64,000 nucleotides of DNA from Odobenus rosmarus divergens (Eukaryota > Chordata > Mammalia > Carnivora > Odobenidae): positions 497,187 to 561,186 of the forward strand of contig NW_004451410.1 in the NCBI RefSeq assembly GCF_000321225.1. The letters are read 5' to 3'. The first letter of the stretch is position 1. Each line of letters starts with the position of its first letter. The notes beneath the pieces were generated by a model, which was given only the letters and a program-made list of their open reading frames with translations, was not told the origin of the DNA and made no database searches. The translations under genes were made by a program, and so were the position numbers. Shown here piece after piece: positions 24,880 to 35,955 of the stretch.

Positions 24880-25065
24880 GTGGTTCTTGATCTTTGGGGA
24901 ATAACAGGCCCCTTAAGACTTAAGGAAAGTTCCTAATACCTCTCTCAGAAAAACATGCATATGAACAAAATGTTTCATGTAATTTCTGGGGTTCTAATGA
25001 CCTCCTGGAGCTGCTTCATGAAGCAGAGATCTGCTGCCCTAAACTATAGGTGCCACTCTTTCAAG
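24880..25065 (+). repeat. hAT-type DNA transposon fossil (family uncertain)
   Basis: 'gttagtggttcttgatcttt', then 'gaataacaggccccttaaga', then 'aaaaacatgcatatgaacaa' and 'atttctggggttctaatgac' resemble a non-autonomous hAT consensus as I remember it. Confidence 0.4.
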
Positions 25066-25966
25066 CCTAACTTGCTATTCAGCTACACCAGGAGTTACCA
25101 GAAAGATCCTTCCTTTGGGTTTCTCCTACTGAGAGAGAGGTTGTCAGAGAGAGGCAGTTGTCTATGAGAGACTGCATGAACACCAACACAAATTGTAAGT
25201 TTCCATTTACAACCTGAGCTTGAGACGGGTGAGAACAAATCAGCAGTCCAGAGCCAGCAGTATAAATTACAGTAGGAGCTCTATCGTCCATCTCTACTTA
25301 ATCTCGTCACAGGATTAGCTGTCTCTCTCCATGTCCTCTGAAATGCATGACACCCAACGCCCATGACACACTGATATGCCCCATTAAGAGCCTGCCTTCC
25401 TGAGCACCCGCATGCCCCACTCTAACTAGTGGAGTGTTTATCAGCTCTATCTGCTTCCACTCTGCTTATTTATATTAGCTGTACCTTTAAGTGTAATTAC
25501 ACTGTTTAACTGAATATTAAGTAGCCTGGAAAGAAATATGGTGCCAAAGAAGAGACGGTCCTATAAAGACTGCAAAGACTAAGTTGAACGCGTTGGAAAG
25601 CTTTGGTCAAGGGGTTGTTTTAGAAAGCCTGGTTAGGAGCCGCCGCCAAGACACACTAAAGACCAGGTAGAAAATTCTAAAACTCCCGGAATGCTGTGGT
25701 ACAGGAATGGTGGGCACTCTCTCAGCAAGAGCAAGGGAGGTCTAGCTGCTGAGTTCCTGATGCAGTCAGTGGACGCACACTGAAAAGCTGTGGACAAATA
25801 AATGAACACTTGAGTAAACTTAAAGTAAGTTAAAATAAAATGATTTCCCACTTTACCCGACTTTGAGTAATCAACCATCCAAACATACAATTAAAGGGGC
25901 TTCAACTACATTCTAAAAATAGGGAGGCAGCCAACCTGAAATCCGAAACAAATCCTGTAAACATGA
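25066..25966. other. No gene seen: intergenic
   Basis: Unique sequence with no recognised repeat or coding frame. Confidence 0.55.
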
Positions 25967-25978
25967 TGGAATTAATTT

Positions 25979-26200
25979 TTTTTTTTAAAGATTTTTATTT
26001 ATTTGACAGAGAGAGAGAGAGGCAGACAGCGAGAGAGAGAGGCAGACAGCAAGAGAGGGAACACAAGCATGGGGAGTATGAGAGGGAGAAGCAGCCTCAC
26101 CACTGAGCAGGAAGCCCAATGCAGGGCTCCATCCCAGGACCCTGGGATCATGACCTGAGCCGAAGGCAGACGCTTAACGACTGAGCCACCCAGGCGCCCC
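25979..26200 (-). mobile_element. CAN-SINE with internal 20-bp duplication
   Basis: Reverse orientation. The unit GAGAGAGAGAGGCAGACAGC occurs exactly twice in tandem (26011-26030 and 26031-26050). Ends GAGCCACCCAGGCGCCCC. Target-site duplication TGGAATTAATTT at 25967-25978 and 26201-26212 is perfect. Confidence 0.96.
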
Positions 26201-26212
26201 TGGAATTAATTT

Positions 26213-27409
26213 CTATAGAGAAGGCATGTTCTTCTCCTGGCCTGACTCAGCAAACTGGCCGAGCACAGGTCTTCTGGAATCCTTGAGGAGAGTCAGCCTG
26301 ACACTGAAGAGGGGCACAGAAGACAGACTCATGCTAAGCTTTTGCTCTGTTGAGAAGAGCTTGAGGAGAAATGAAAAGACTGGAATCCAGTTTGAACTTG
26401 AAAAACTCAGGGAACCAGCTAAGAAGGGGCATAATGCTCAGCACGGATGATCCTGAAAGATAACTGATAGTGAAGAAAGAGCACTGGAGACAAGAGCAAA
26501 CATCTACTCCATGATTTCCCTGAAAGGATGTTCTCTGCTATACAAAAACTTCAACCAAAAACATGGAGTGCTTTAGATCGTATTCAGTGTCTCGGGGTAA
26601 ATCCGTGACCGAGCTCATACCAAGAGGAAAGAGAAAAATGTTCTCTCCAATTATTGCTAAGCCTCAGTAGTACGTCTTAAATGCTGAAATGATCAGTTTT
26701 CTGAGAAGGAGCACGTCACTTGGGGCCCCCCAAACCAGTAGGTTTTAGTTAAAAGGAAGGCTTTTGGGGACTGGGCTTGCTGCCAAGTAAACTTGACTAG
26801 CCTGGAAGAGTCCGCAGACTCAGGTCAGGGGCAGGCTTTGCTGAAGTCATGAGATACTGCAGCTTGGCAGAGATAAAGGGTGCTTTCGCATAAGCTAATC
26901 AAACTCAGGTCCAAGAGCACAGAACTTCCCTGACCCTCGGATACGTAGCCAGCCTTGCCCTCCCTCATGTTTGCTGCTGATAACCTTCCACCCTCCCTTG
27001 TCCTCCATCTTTTGGACAGGCTCCAAGATCCAGGCACCAACATAGCTGTTCATAGGGTTTCGTCAGCCAACAGGATCCAGCAAGTTAAGAATATCAGAGC
27101 TTTGTCAGCTAACACCATTCTCTGCCTCGTGCTGTGCTGAGAAACTCCTGGAGTCTAAACGCGCCCATGCTCCAATACACAACACTCAGCCTTCTGACTG
27201 CAGTTCTTAAAAATCACTATCTTTAAAGGCTGCGAAGTTTGCCAAGTGCCTTCAGCACTGCCTCAGACTTGGTGACATCGCCAAGGCTTTTGGGCAAGAG
27301 TGATATCAAAGTGGTGTCTTTGTACGAACCATCTAATGGTGATGGGGATTAGACATTAGAAGTCGAGATGGGGCTGGGGGAGCAGCTGAGGGACTTCACT
27401 TCTTAGTTT
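26213..27409. other. No gene seen: intergenic
   Basis: Unique sequence with no recognised element. Confidence 0.55.
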
Positions 27410-27560
27410 ATTCAGTCAACAAACACCTCCCATGTTCCAGGAATTGGAAGAGGCTCTAAGGACACACCATGGAAGAAAATAATGGCACGGCCAGATCCGG
27501 GTGGGAGGAGCCAGGGAGCACACACAGCGACAATTCAGAGAAGAGATGAACATGTGAACT
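27410..27560 (-). repeat. L2 3'-end fragment (reverse)
   Basis: 'ttattcagtcaacaaacacc', then 'catgttccaggaattggaag' is the reverse of an L2 terminus. Confidence 0.5.
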
Positions 27561-27889
27561 AAGGTGGTGACATGGGAGGTGGGGAAAGGAGATGGGTATT
27601 AGAGTCGATCAGTCATTCCAGCTGTTTCTTACTATCGATTGCAGAAGTCTAACACTTTCATTCAAAGTGTAAAACAGGGCAAAATATAAACAGCCCCTCC
27701 TCTAGCCTCACATCCCACACCTTACGGGAGGCCACTTTTAACAGGTGGCTGATTTTAGGAAGCGATGCTGAGGGGGAGCAGGATGTCACCCCCACTTCTG
27801 GTGTGACCTGGGCAGACACTTCTGAGATAACAAACCAGAGGAGAACTATTTTAGAGGATGAGTGTACTTGGAGCTTGTTGAATTTCTTA
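27561..27889. other. No gene seen
   Basis: Unique sequence between an L2 and an L1 fragment. Confidence 0.5.
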
Positions 27890-28985
27890 AATAACAGCTG
27901 TATTGAGATGTAATTCCCATACTATACAGCTCACCCACTCAGGCTGCAAAATTCCATGGTTTTTTAGGGCATTCAGGTACGTGCAACTGTCACCACAAGC
28001 AACTTTAGGACATTTTCATCACCCCAAAAAGAAACCCAGCACACATTAGCCGTGACTCCCCATTTCCCCTCAACCCTCTTCTCCAGATCTAGCCAACCAC
28101 TTTCCGTCTGTATAGGTTTGCCTGTTCTGAACACTTCCTACAAACGAAATCATACAATATTTGGCCTTTTGTGACCGGCTTCTTTCACCTACCATCCAAG
28201 GGTCAGCCACGTTATAATGTATATAGCACTTTTTTGTTGTTAAATAATATTCCAATGCAACAATCAATATATCAGCACATCTTGTTAATCCAATCCATTC
28301 ATTTATTGATGGATGTTTGGGCTGTTTCCACTTTTTGGTGATTATAAATCCTATGAACATTCATGCCCAAGTTTTTGAACACCTGTTTTCAATTTCCTGA
28401 AGCATGTATCTATCAGTGGAATTGTTGGGTCCTATGTAATTCTATGTTTAACTTTTTAAGGATCCGCCATACTGTTTTAAATAGTGGCTACACCACTTTA
28501 TATTCCAACCAAGAGTGCACAGGGGTTCCAATTTCTCCATCTCTTTGTCAACAATTATCATCTGACTTTTTGATTACAGGCTTCCTAGTGTGTGTGAAGT
28601 GGTATCTTGTGGTTTTGATTTGCATTTCCCTAATAACAAATGATCATTGAACATCAATTCATGTGCTCATTGGCCATTTGTGTATCTTCTTTGGAGAAGT
28701 GTATAATCAGATCTTTTGCCCATTTTTCGATTATGTTTTATTGAGTTGTAAGAGTTCTTTATAGGTCCCTTATTAAATATATGATTTACAAATACTTTCT
28801 CCCATTCTGTGTGTTGTCTTTTCACTTACTTGTGTCCTTTTAAGTACAAAAGTTGTTAATTTTGGTAAAGTTCAATTTATCTATTCTTTTGTAGCTTGGG
28901 CTTCTGGTATCACTAAGAAACCACTGCTTTATCCAAAATCATAAAGACTTAGGCCTATGTTTTCTTCCAAGATAATTATTGATCT
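27890..28985 (-). mobile_element. Old L1 (L1M class), reverse, 5'-truncated
   Basis: About 1.1 kb of L1 3' sequence in reverse: 'ctgtattgagatgtaattcc', then 'aatcatacaatatttggcct', then 'gtttccactttttggtgatt', 'atagtggctacaccacttta' and 'gatttgcatttccctaataa'. The 96- and 95-codon ORFs at 28070 and 28363 are L1 pieces, not genes. Confidence 0.9.
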
Positions 28986-29118
28986 TTTACTGTGTTCTTG
29001 AACTGGTGAACTAAGCAATGAATGTGAAGGTAATGCTACTCCTCTTTGTTACAATATTTTTTTCCATCTGACCATTCTCACTGATTTCTTCCTAAAGAGC
29101 TATTGACACAACAAGCAT

Positions 29119-29305
29119 AGGGTGGCTCAGTTGTTAAGCGTCTGCCTTCGGCTTGGGTCAAGATCCCAGGGTCCTGGGTTCGAGACCCATATCAGGCTCC
29201 CTGCTCGGCGGGAGGCCTGCTTCTCCCTCTCTCACTCTCTGAGCTTGTGTTCCCTCTCTCGCTGTGTCTCTCTCTGTCAAATAAATAAAATCTTAAAAAA
29301 AAAAA
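29119..29305 (+). mobile_element. CAN-SINE with a consensus-perfect box B
   Basis: Slightly 5'-truncated head (GGTGGCTCAGTTGTTAAGCG), GGTTCGAGACC at 29177-29187 (an exact pol III box B, unlike the GATCGAG of neighbouring copies), CT-rich body, AATAAATAAAATC tail. Confidence 0.94.
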
Positions 29306-29314
29306 GCATAATCA

Positions 29315-30845
29315 TGAAACTGAAATTCAGTTCAGAAAAATATTAGAATAATGAAACAAGAGTTTTCAAAATTGAGTTTTCACCCCAGGATACATGTCAC
29401 TTAAAATTATAAGAATTTTGAATTCTTTCTACTAGAACTTCTAGTTGTTCAATTACTTCCAGAATTCTCCATGGCTCCAAGACTACTAAAATAAATCAAA
29501 CTTCCTGATCTAAAAGTGACAACATACCATTTTAATGGTTCCTTATATTACGTGGACTGAAGGCGAAATGCTCGCAATTGCATATTTTGCATTATTTTTC
29601 TGAGGGACCTAAGCTGTTGACACAAGCAAATTTGTTTCACTTGCTTCCTTAAGGGAGGATGATGATGGATTACACAACTGCCCCACATGCCTCACACCAG
29701 GATATATGAGTGTTTCTAGCAAACTTCAGCCAGGTCCTAGAGAGACTACAAATGCCCTCAGATGCACAGACCACCTGTGGGATCGGAAAGACCTGCTGCC
29801 CACTCATCCTCCTTAAAGCAACTCCCCTTGATGTGTCGGAAATGCTACTTTGAAACCTCATATAGGCTTTGGTTCATCCTGAAGTTCATGACTCATTGGC
29901 TTCTCTGCATCACCAGCCTCAGTAGAAAAAATAGACTGTGAGCAGGAAGATACCCAGGCTGAGGTTAAGAGTAGAGAAAAACAAGCCCTGCCTCTTTCTC
30001 CATTTTTAGGACTTTCCCTAACAAATGCATTGTTCCTACCTACAACTTGGGATTTGTTTGTGATCTCAAAGGAAATTTCACATTTGACAATCAAAACACA
30101 AGTGGATTTAGGTTTCAGAATTTATGCAACGATTTCGTCTCTCGAATTCTCAAACATTTGTTGACTGACGGCAGAATGAGCCTCCTGGTAGAACCCTTCC
30201 CTCCTCATCCCTCATGATGGAAACACCTTGGATCCTTTCCTATTGTTTCTGAGATTGACATCCAGGTTTTCTGCATGAAACATCTTCCTCCCCTGTTGTT
30301 GCCCCTTCCCCAGTCTGTCCCCGCTTCTGAGTGGCTGAGCTCAGCAGATGTGTAAGTCTAGCCCTGTGCCTGCCATCATGTCTTCACCCCTCCCAGCAGG
30401 ACCACAAGGCTCGCCGAGAACACAGACCATCTCATTCCCCAGCACCTTACATGCAAGCCCGTGCTGCAAATGCTGATGGCACAGGAGTGGACCCTGATCT
30501 CTCAAGGGGGACTCTGTACTATTCTGAGTATGAGAGTTCCCCACCCTGGGGCCAAACCAAACTGCACCTCCAGATAAGGTGAACACAAATGTAGTCAGAG
30601 AGCAGCAGAAAGAAGAGTTTAGACACTGGATCTCAGCCCAGCCTCACAGATTCTGTATATGGATGTGATGTGGCCGTGTGCTGTAAGCATCACAATTACA
30701 ATTTGTTTTGTTCGAATTTCACATACCAAATACCTTATCCTAACTAAAAGTGATCTTTTCTCTAAAGTGATCCAGATGGGGACGTGCAGACATTCAATGC
30801 ACATGTGTGCCAGGCAGAGGAGTACAAGCTTGATGGTCATTTCTC
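29315..30845. other. No gene seen: intergenic
   Basis: Unique sequence. Small ORFs at 30331-30586 on both strands have no recognisable product. Confidence 0.55.
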
Positions 30846-31055
30846 GTTTTTTTTTTTTTAGATTTATTTTATTTGAGAGAGAGAGCGCGCATGCACATGA
30901 GTGGGAAGGGCACAGGGAGAGGGAGAGAAAATTTCAAGCAAACTCCATGCTGAGCACAGAGCCCGATGCAGGGCTCGATCTCACAACCCTGGGATCACGA
31001 TCTGAGCTGAAACCAGGAGTCAGGCACTTAACTGACTGAACCACCCAGGTGTTCC
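30846..31055 (-). mobile_element. Older CAN-SINE
   Basis: Reverse orientation: poly-T, TTTATTTTATTTGAGAGAGA, GATGCAGGGCTCGATCTCAC, ACTGACTGAACCACCCAGGT. More diverged than the consensus-like copies. Confidence 0.93.
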
Positions 31056-31179
31056 ATTTTGATCCTCACAATACCTGAGAGTCCACTCACACGTATGGGG
31101 CAGGGGTAAGTACAAACAGAGGAAACACACATAGTATGTCTGAGTATTTTCAGTTATGCTAATATGCTAATGGCCTAAA

Positions 31180-32144
31180 AGGCTAGGTTTGAATTTAGGA
31201 TTTTCAGATTCCTCAAAGTTCTATGGCAGAAGGTGGCAGCACCAGGAGAACCAGCCCCAGCCCGGGTTATGCGCCAGCCATGTCCACATTCATAGACCCA
31301 AGGATGATGATAACCACCACAAAGGTAAATCCATGGCACAAACCATTCCCACTAAGGCAGGACTGTTAATGGATTCATTCCCAAGGACTGTCTGGCCTGA
31401 AATGAAGAGTCATTCTGGTGAGATCTTTTCATGACTGGGGCAGATCAGATTTAGATAATCATAAGAACATGGGGATGTGTAGGTATTTGTGTCTCATTGG
31501 GCAAGTACAGTTATAACTGGAGAAAGGCAAAAACAAGGTACTGGGTGTTCTGGCCATGAAAGTCAGAGTCTGTGGCTTCTGAGGGGACTCCAACTGCAGT
31601 TTATGGTGGCATTGGGAATAGAAGAGAAATTGGTCCAGGGAAGACCAGGGGTCTCCAGTATCATGGACAGATCAGTTTTTGATAATAATTCTAGCAGTCT
31701 GAACGTTTACCTCCTCCACCCCCCGCCTTAGGAACGGCCTGAGAGATACAGACGGTGGAGTCATCTTTCCAGGACAATGTTGGAGTGAAGGGAAGAGAGA
31801 GGAGAGGGACTTATGTGTAGGTAAAGTATGAAGTCTTGATCTGGCGTCTTGTGTGGAAGCAGTCTACTTTGATGTTGACTATTTTTGTTGTTGTTGTTAA
31901 TTTGATTTTGAGGTGTCTCGTGTTTGCACAGGACCAGATGTCTGGTGGCACCTTCTTCAGTTGTGACACATGCGCCCAAGCAGTGACACTTCGTCATTTG
32001 GCAGTGGTGTCAGTGATCAAGAAGTCTTAGTAGGTCCTTCCCATCAGTCTTGCTTTTATAAAAGCATCAGAGTAAAACAGTAACTGTATGTCAGTGACGA
32101 AAGATTGTAAAATGTCCACTGTTAATGTAATGAGAGTTCATTTA
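31180..32144 (-). other. Possible envelope-region remnant of the same retroviral copy
   Basis: On the minus strand, short open stretches at about 31430-31800 include spaced Cys and Asn-X-Thr-like patterns reminiscent of retroviral envelope sequence. They are broken by stops and too decayed to assign. If correct, the element spans about 31.2-38.2 kb with its 3' LTR lost or unrecognised. Otherwise this is unique gene-free sequence. Confidence 0.25.
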
Positions 32145-32159
32145 AAAAGGAAATGTAGT

Positions 32160-32370
32160 GGGCGCCTGGGTGGCTCAGTCCTTAAGTGTCTGCCTTCGGC
32201 TCAGGTCATGATCCCAGGGTCCTGGGATTGAGTCCCACATCCGGCTCCCTGCTCAGCGGGAAGCCACTTCTCCCTCTCCCACTCCCCCTGCTTGTGTTCC
32301 CGCTCTCGCTGTCTCTCTCTCTGTCAAATAAATAAATAAAATCTAAAAAAAATAACAAAATAAAAAAATA
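32160..32370 (+). mobile_element. CAN-SINE
   Basis: Head GGCGCCTGGGTGGCTCAGTC, full CT-rich body with GCTGTCTCTCTCTCTGTC, long A-rich tail. The downstream flank AAAAGGAAATGTAGT (32371-32385) repeats the sequence just upstream of the head. Confidence 0.95.
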
Positions 32371-32385
32371 AAAAGGAAATGTAGT

Positions 32386-32919
32386 TATTTCCGTGATACA
32401 CAGCACTTTAATAACTGAAATTATGACTAAGGACATTATAGCAGGACATATCAGATTTCTAGGAATTTTATACAATTTCTAAAACACTTGCAACAAATAC
32501 CTACACAACACAAAGAAGGCTTAGTATGACTTATTTGACAATAGGTCCCATGTAACCTATCAAATAAGGCTGATTAGTTTAACATCTTTCTAAAAAGATA
32601 AGGTGAGATAACAAATCTTCTGAGATGCAGTAGGGACTCTCTGGAAAAAACTAAAGGTATCTCCAGCTCAAAAAGACATCAATTAGCGTTTGGTTTGGGA
32701 GGAGTTTATCAAAAATATCAAAAGGTTTTAAAGCACTTGGTCAAATAGGATCACAGGCCACTCTGAAGCAATACTTAGTTATCCATTTAATCATAATGAC
32801 AAAGACTTCAGGCAAATACAGTTAAATAGTTGTGTAAAAAAACTTGGCTCTATCAACAGAGAAGACTCAGTTTTCTTTAGCAATCAAAGCCATGATAAAC
32901 ACATCATGAAACACAGGAA
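32386..32919. other. No gene seen: AT-rich sequence, possibly retroviral interior
   Basis: AT-rich sequence between two SINEs. It may continue the retroviral copy that starts at 38207, but no motif proves it. Confidence 0.4.
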
Positions 32920-33075
32920 ATTATTTTTTTAAGATTTTATTTATTTGAGAGAGAACACACACATGAGCGGGGGGTGGGGGTGGTGAGAGGGAGAGGGAGA
33001 AACAGACTCCCTTCTGAGCAGGGAGCCTCACATGGGGCTCAATCCCAGAACCCTGATATCATGACCTGACCATGA
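32920..33075 (-). mobile_element. CAN-SINE, head missing
   Basis: Reverse orientation: tail AAGATTTTATTTATTTGAGA through TGATATCATGACCTGAC, then stops before the tRNA-like head, so it is 5'-truncated. Confidence 0.88.
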
Positions 33076-33237
33076 CCTTTGTTTTCTAGGCAAATACAGA
33101 ATCTTTGTTTTCTAGATTACTTAGAAAGGTAAGGAAAACCCTTTCACAATCTCTTATCAAAAGCCGACCAAAAGTCCAAGAACACTTTGCCCTTTTAACA
33201 GAGAGAACACCCAATTCTAATTTTGCAGATTACTTTT

Positions 33238-33665
33238 TTTTTAGAGATTATGCATGCATGAAGGGGGGTGGAACACAGAGGGAGAGAATAATTTTAATAA
33301 TTTTTTAAAGATTTTATCTATTTCTCTTGGGGGGCGTGGAGAGGGGCAGAGAGAGAGAGAGAGGGAGAGAGAATCTTAAGCAGACTCTGCATTGAGCACG
33401 GAGCCCGATGTGGGCGTGATCTCATGACCCTGAGATCACGACCTGAGCCGAAACCAAGAGTCCAATGCTTACTGACTGTGCCACCCAGACTCCCCAGGGA
33501 AAGAGAATCTTAAGCAGACTCCACACCCAGCACAGAGCCCAGCATGGAGACCAACTCGGGGCTTGAATCTCACAACCCTGAGATCATGACCTGAGCCTAA
33601 ATCAAGAGTTGGTACTAGTCTAGTCTAGTACATAGGCTTAACTGACTGAGCCACCCAGGTACCCC
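33238..33665 (-). mobile_element. Old CAN-SINE split by a second SINE
   Basis: The outer SINE starts after TGCAGATTACTTTT (33224-33237) and ends ACCCAGGTACCCC before the perfect copy at 33666-33679. Its body is interrupted at about 33290-33495 by a second SINE. A TAGTCTAGTCTAG micro-repeat expanded inside it (33613-33625). Confidence 0.92.
33290..33495 (-). mobile_element. Inner CAN-SINE nested in the outer SINE
   Basis: Same orientation as the host copy. Tail TTTTTTAAAGATTTTATC, body GAGCACGGAGCCCGATGTGG, head complement GCCACCCAGACTCCCC. Short imperfect flanking repeats AGGGAGAGAAT / AGGGAAAGAGAAT match the host SINE body. Confidence 0.9.
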
Positions 33666-33679
33666 TGCAGATTACTTTT

Positions 33680-35955
33680 CACATTAAATACATTCACTGA
33701 AAAAAATCTTAAATTCTAATCTAAGCCAGCTTGACCACACATAAAATTCTTTGGCAAGGATTTCTTTTCCACAAACTTCTACAACTTTTTAAATACCCCT
33801 TCAAATTTTGTCCTGTTTTTCCTCTTTCCCATTCTGAAATACCCAGCTTCACTTAGGGCAAAATCACTCTTTCCCCTCAACAAAAGTGCATCTTCATTCC
33901 TCACACCTTCTCTTACCAAAACACACATCTTATTTTCCTTACATACAGAAATGTTGCCCTTATTATTTCTAGTACCTTACATAGGTTACAATTTTTAATG
34001 CTTCAAATACCTTAATTTCTGAGGAAAATAATAAAGTTAACAATTGTGAGCTTTTACTGTAGCATTCTCTGGCAAATCCATAAATACATTTTATATTTTC
34101 TAGAAACACGTTTTCTCAGCGTGGCACAAAACATGTTTACTCCTATACTCAAATAGCTTTAGTTGCTCTGTAAAAAGAAGCCAAAACGTAGATAAACCTA
34201 TCCATATTCGGTAATCAATGTTTCAGTATTTTATTTAGAAATGACCTAGGTATTCAATGACTAATTTAACTTAACAAAACTTCAAGGTTTCAGGTTACCA
34301 AAACATTTGGGAATCTATTTAAAAAGTTCACCTAAAAACTTCTGACCCTCTTATATCTAGTTACTCGTTCTCTCAATAATTACGTTTAATTATGAAAATT
34401 TCATCATACCAGGTTATTTTTCCTGATGACCAATTTTATAAACCGAAACAACATGAACTTATTTGATTAATAAATCCAGGTAGGATAAAAGATATGTGTG
34501 TGCATTATATTTAACGGTGATAATTCTATAGACATGTCTATTTCAATTAAACCAACAAATTTTAATCAGCTTTAATACTGGGTATTTTCCAAGATCACAT
34601 GAACCCGGAAAGTATTTAGGCCTCTATTCTATTTTTGAGAATTTTATGAATACTTAATTCATATAAGCACCTAATTTTAAGTCAATTAATTGAATAGAGC
34701 TCTTTCACAAATTAATTTTGGCAATGCCATCTAGAAGTGGGAAATACCCCACATGTACAATACGTATGTATAAACACATATACCTATAGATAGAAATCAA
34801 CAGAGACCTTATAGCTTTTCTTTTAAAACTTTAGCCATGAGACATGTAGGATAATGCAGAACTTCACTAGCTGGATCCAAATCGTGTGTCTGGAAGATGA
34901 AATAAGTAAAGGTTACCTGCTCGGGTGACTAAAGGCTTTTTACTAGTATTTCTGGAGAAGACGCTTAAGATTTTTCTTTTGCCTCAGTTTCAAAGAACCT
35001 TATCCCCCTTTTGTTTTTCTTCTGTAAAAATGACCTACCTCAAGTGTGTATTTCAAAGACATGGCCTAGCTAAGAGTGTGGGGAGACCAGGTAGAGCATT
35101 TATATCCCAAAGGCACAGGGGGAAAAAAAGCAAGTTCCTCCCAGAAGGGACTTTGTTTCCTAAGGCCAGAATTTTTACAATACTGACCAGCCTTTTGAGA
35201 TCAATAAAGGTGGTTTTAGGATTTGTAACAATAGGTGAACTTGAATTGTTCCCAGAGCTGCATTTCTGGTTTTACTAAAATTTGTAAGATAAGGACAGTT
35301 TTTAATTCCTCAAAGACTTGGATTACTGCCTAATGACACCAAATGGTTGATTTGTCCACCTAACCGTTTTATTTTCGATTTGCTATGTATCGGGGATCAG
35401 ATTTCCAACTAAGATGAAAATCAAAGATTTCTATGTTCTGTATTTAGACCTGTTTGTCTTCGGGAAGTTTTAAGTAAATCCTTTTTTACAAAGCCTTTCA
35501 GAAGGTTTTTCTTTCCTTCTGGATGCATAGTTTTTAGTTTAGGGGAGAAGGCCTAAAATAAAAGTACGATCAGGCACTGAATTATCAGCTTCAAGTTTGG
35601 CCAACTTTTCACCACAGAGCTACTTTACAAAAATCTTTTAAATATTTTGTTAGTTACCCGCTAGGACAAACGATAAATATTTTTGGCAAGAGTGAACATT
35701 CCCTCTTGGAAGTAAGAGGGGTCCCCCCAAAGAGGGTGCCAAGATGTCTACCTTCCCAAGATCCAGACAGTCATTCCCAAAGACAACCAAAAGGAAGAAG
35801 TGACAACTGTCATGTCCAAGGTGGGTAGAAAACCAAGCCAAGTTCTTAGGACACAAAACAAGACAAGCGAGAAGGCAAGAGCTATCCCTGGGGAGAAAGA
35901 GAGAATGGATAACCAGTGGGTTGGATGTGGAAAGGAAGAGACAACTCAAGAAGTT
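33680..35955 (-). other. AT-rich stretch, possibly retroviral internal sequence; no gene seen
   Basis: This 2.3-kb block lies between the protease remnant and a nested SINE pair. It is AT-rich, contains no SINE or L1, and has no recognisable reverse transcriptase motif on either strand. Its position suggests decayed non-coding or pol/env interior of the same retroviral copy, but that is inference. No gene is called. Confidence 0.3.

Noticed and set aside
28070..28650. ORFs on both strands as small proteins
   Set aside because: They lie inside an old reverse-oriented L1 fragment.
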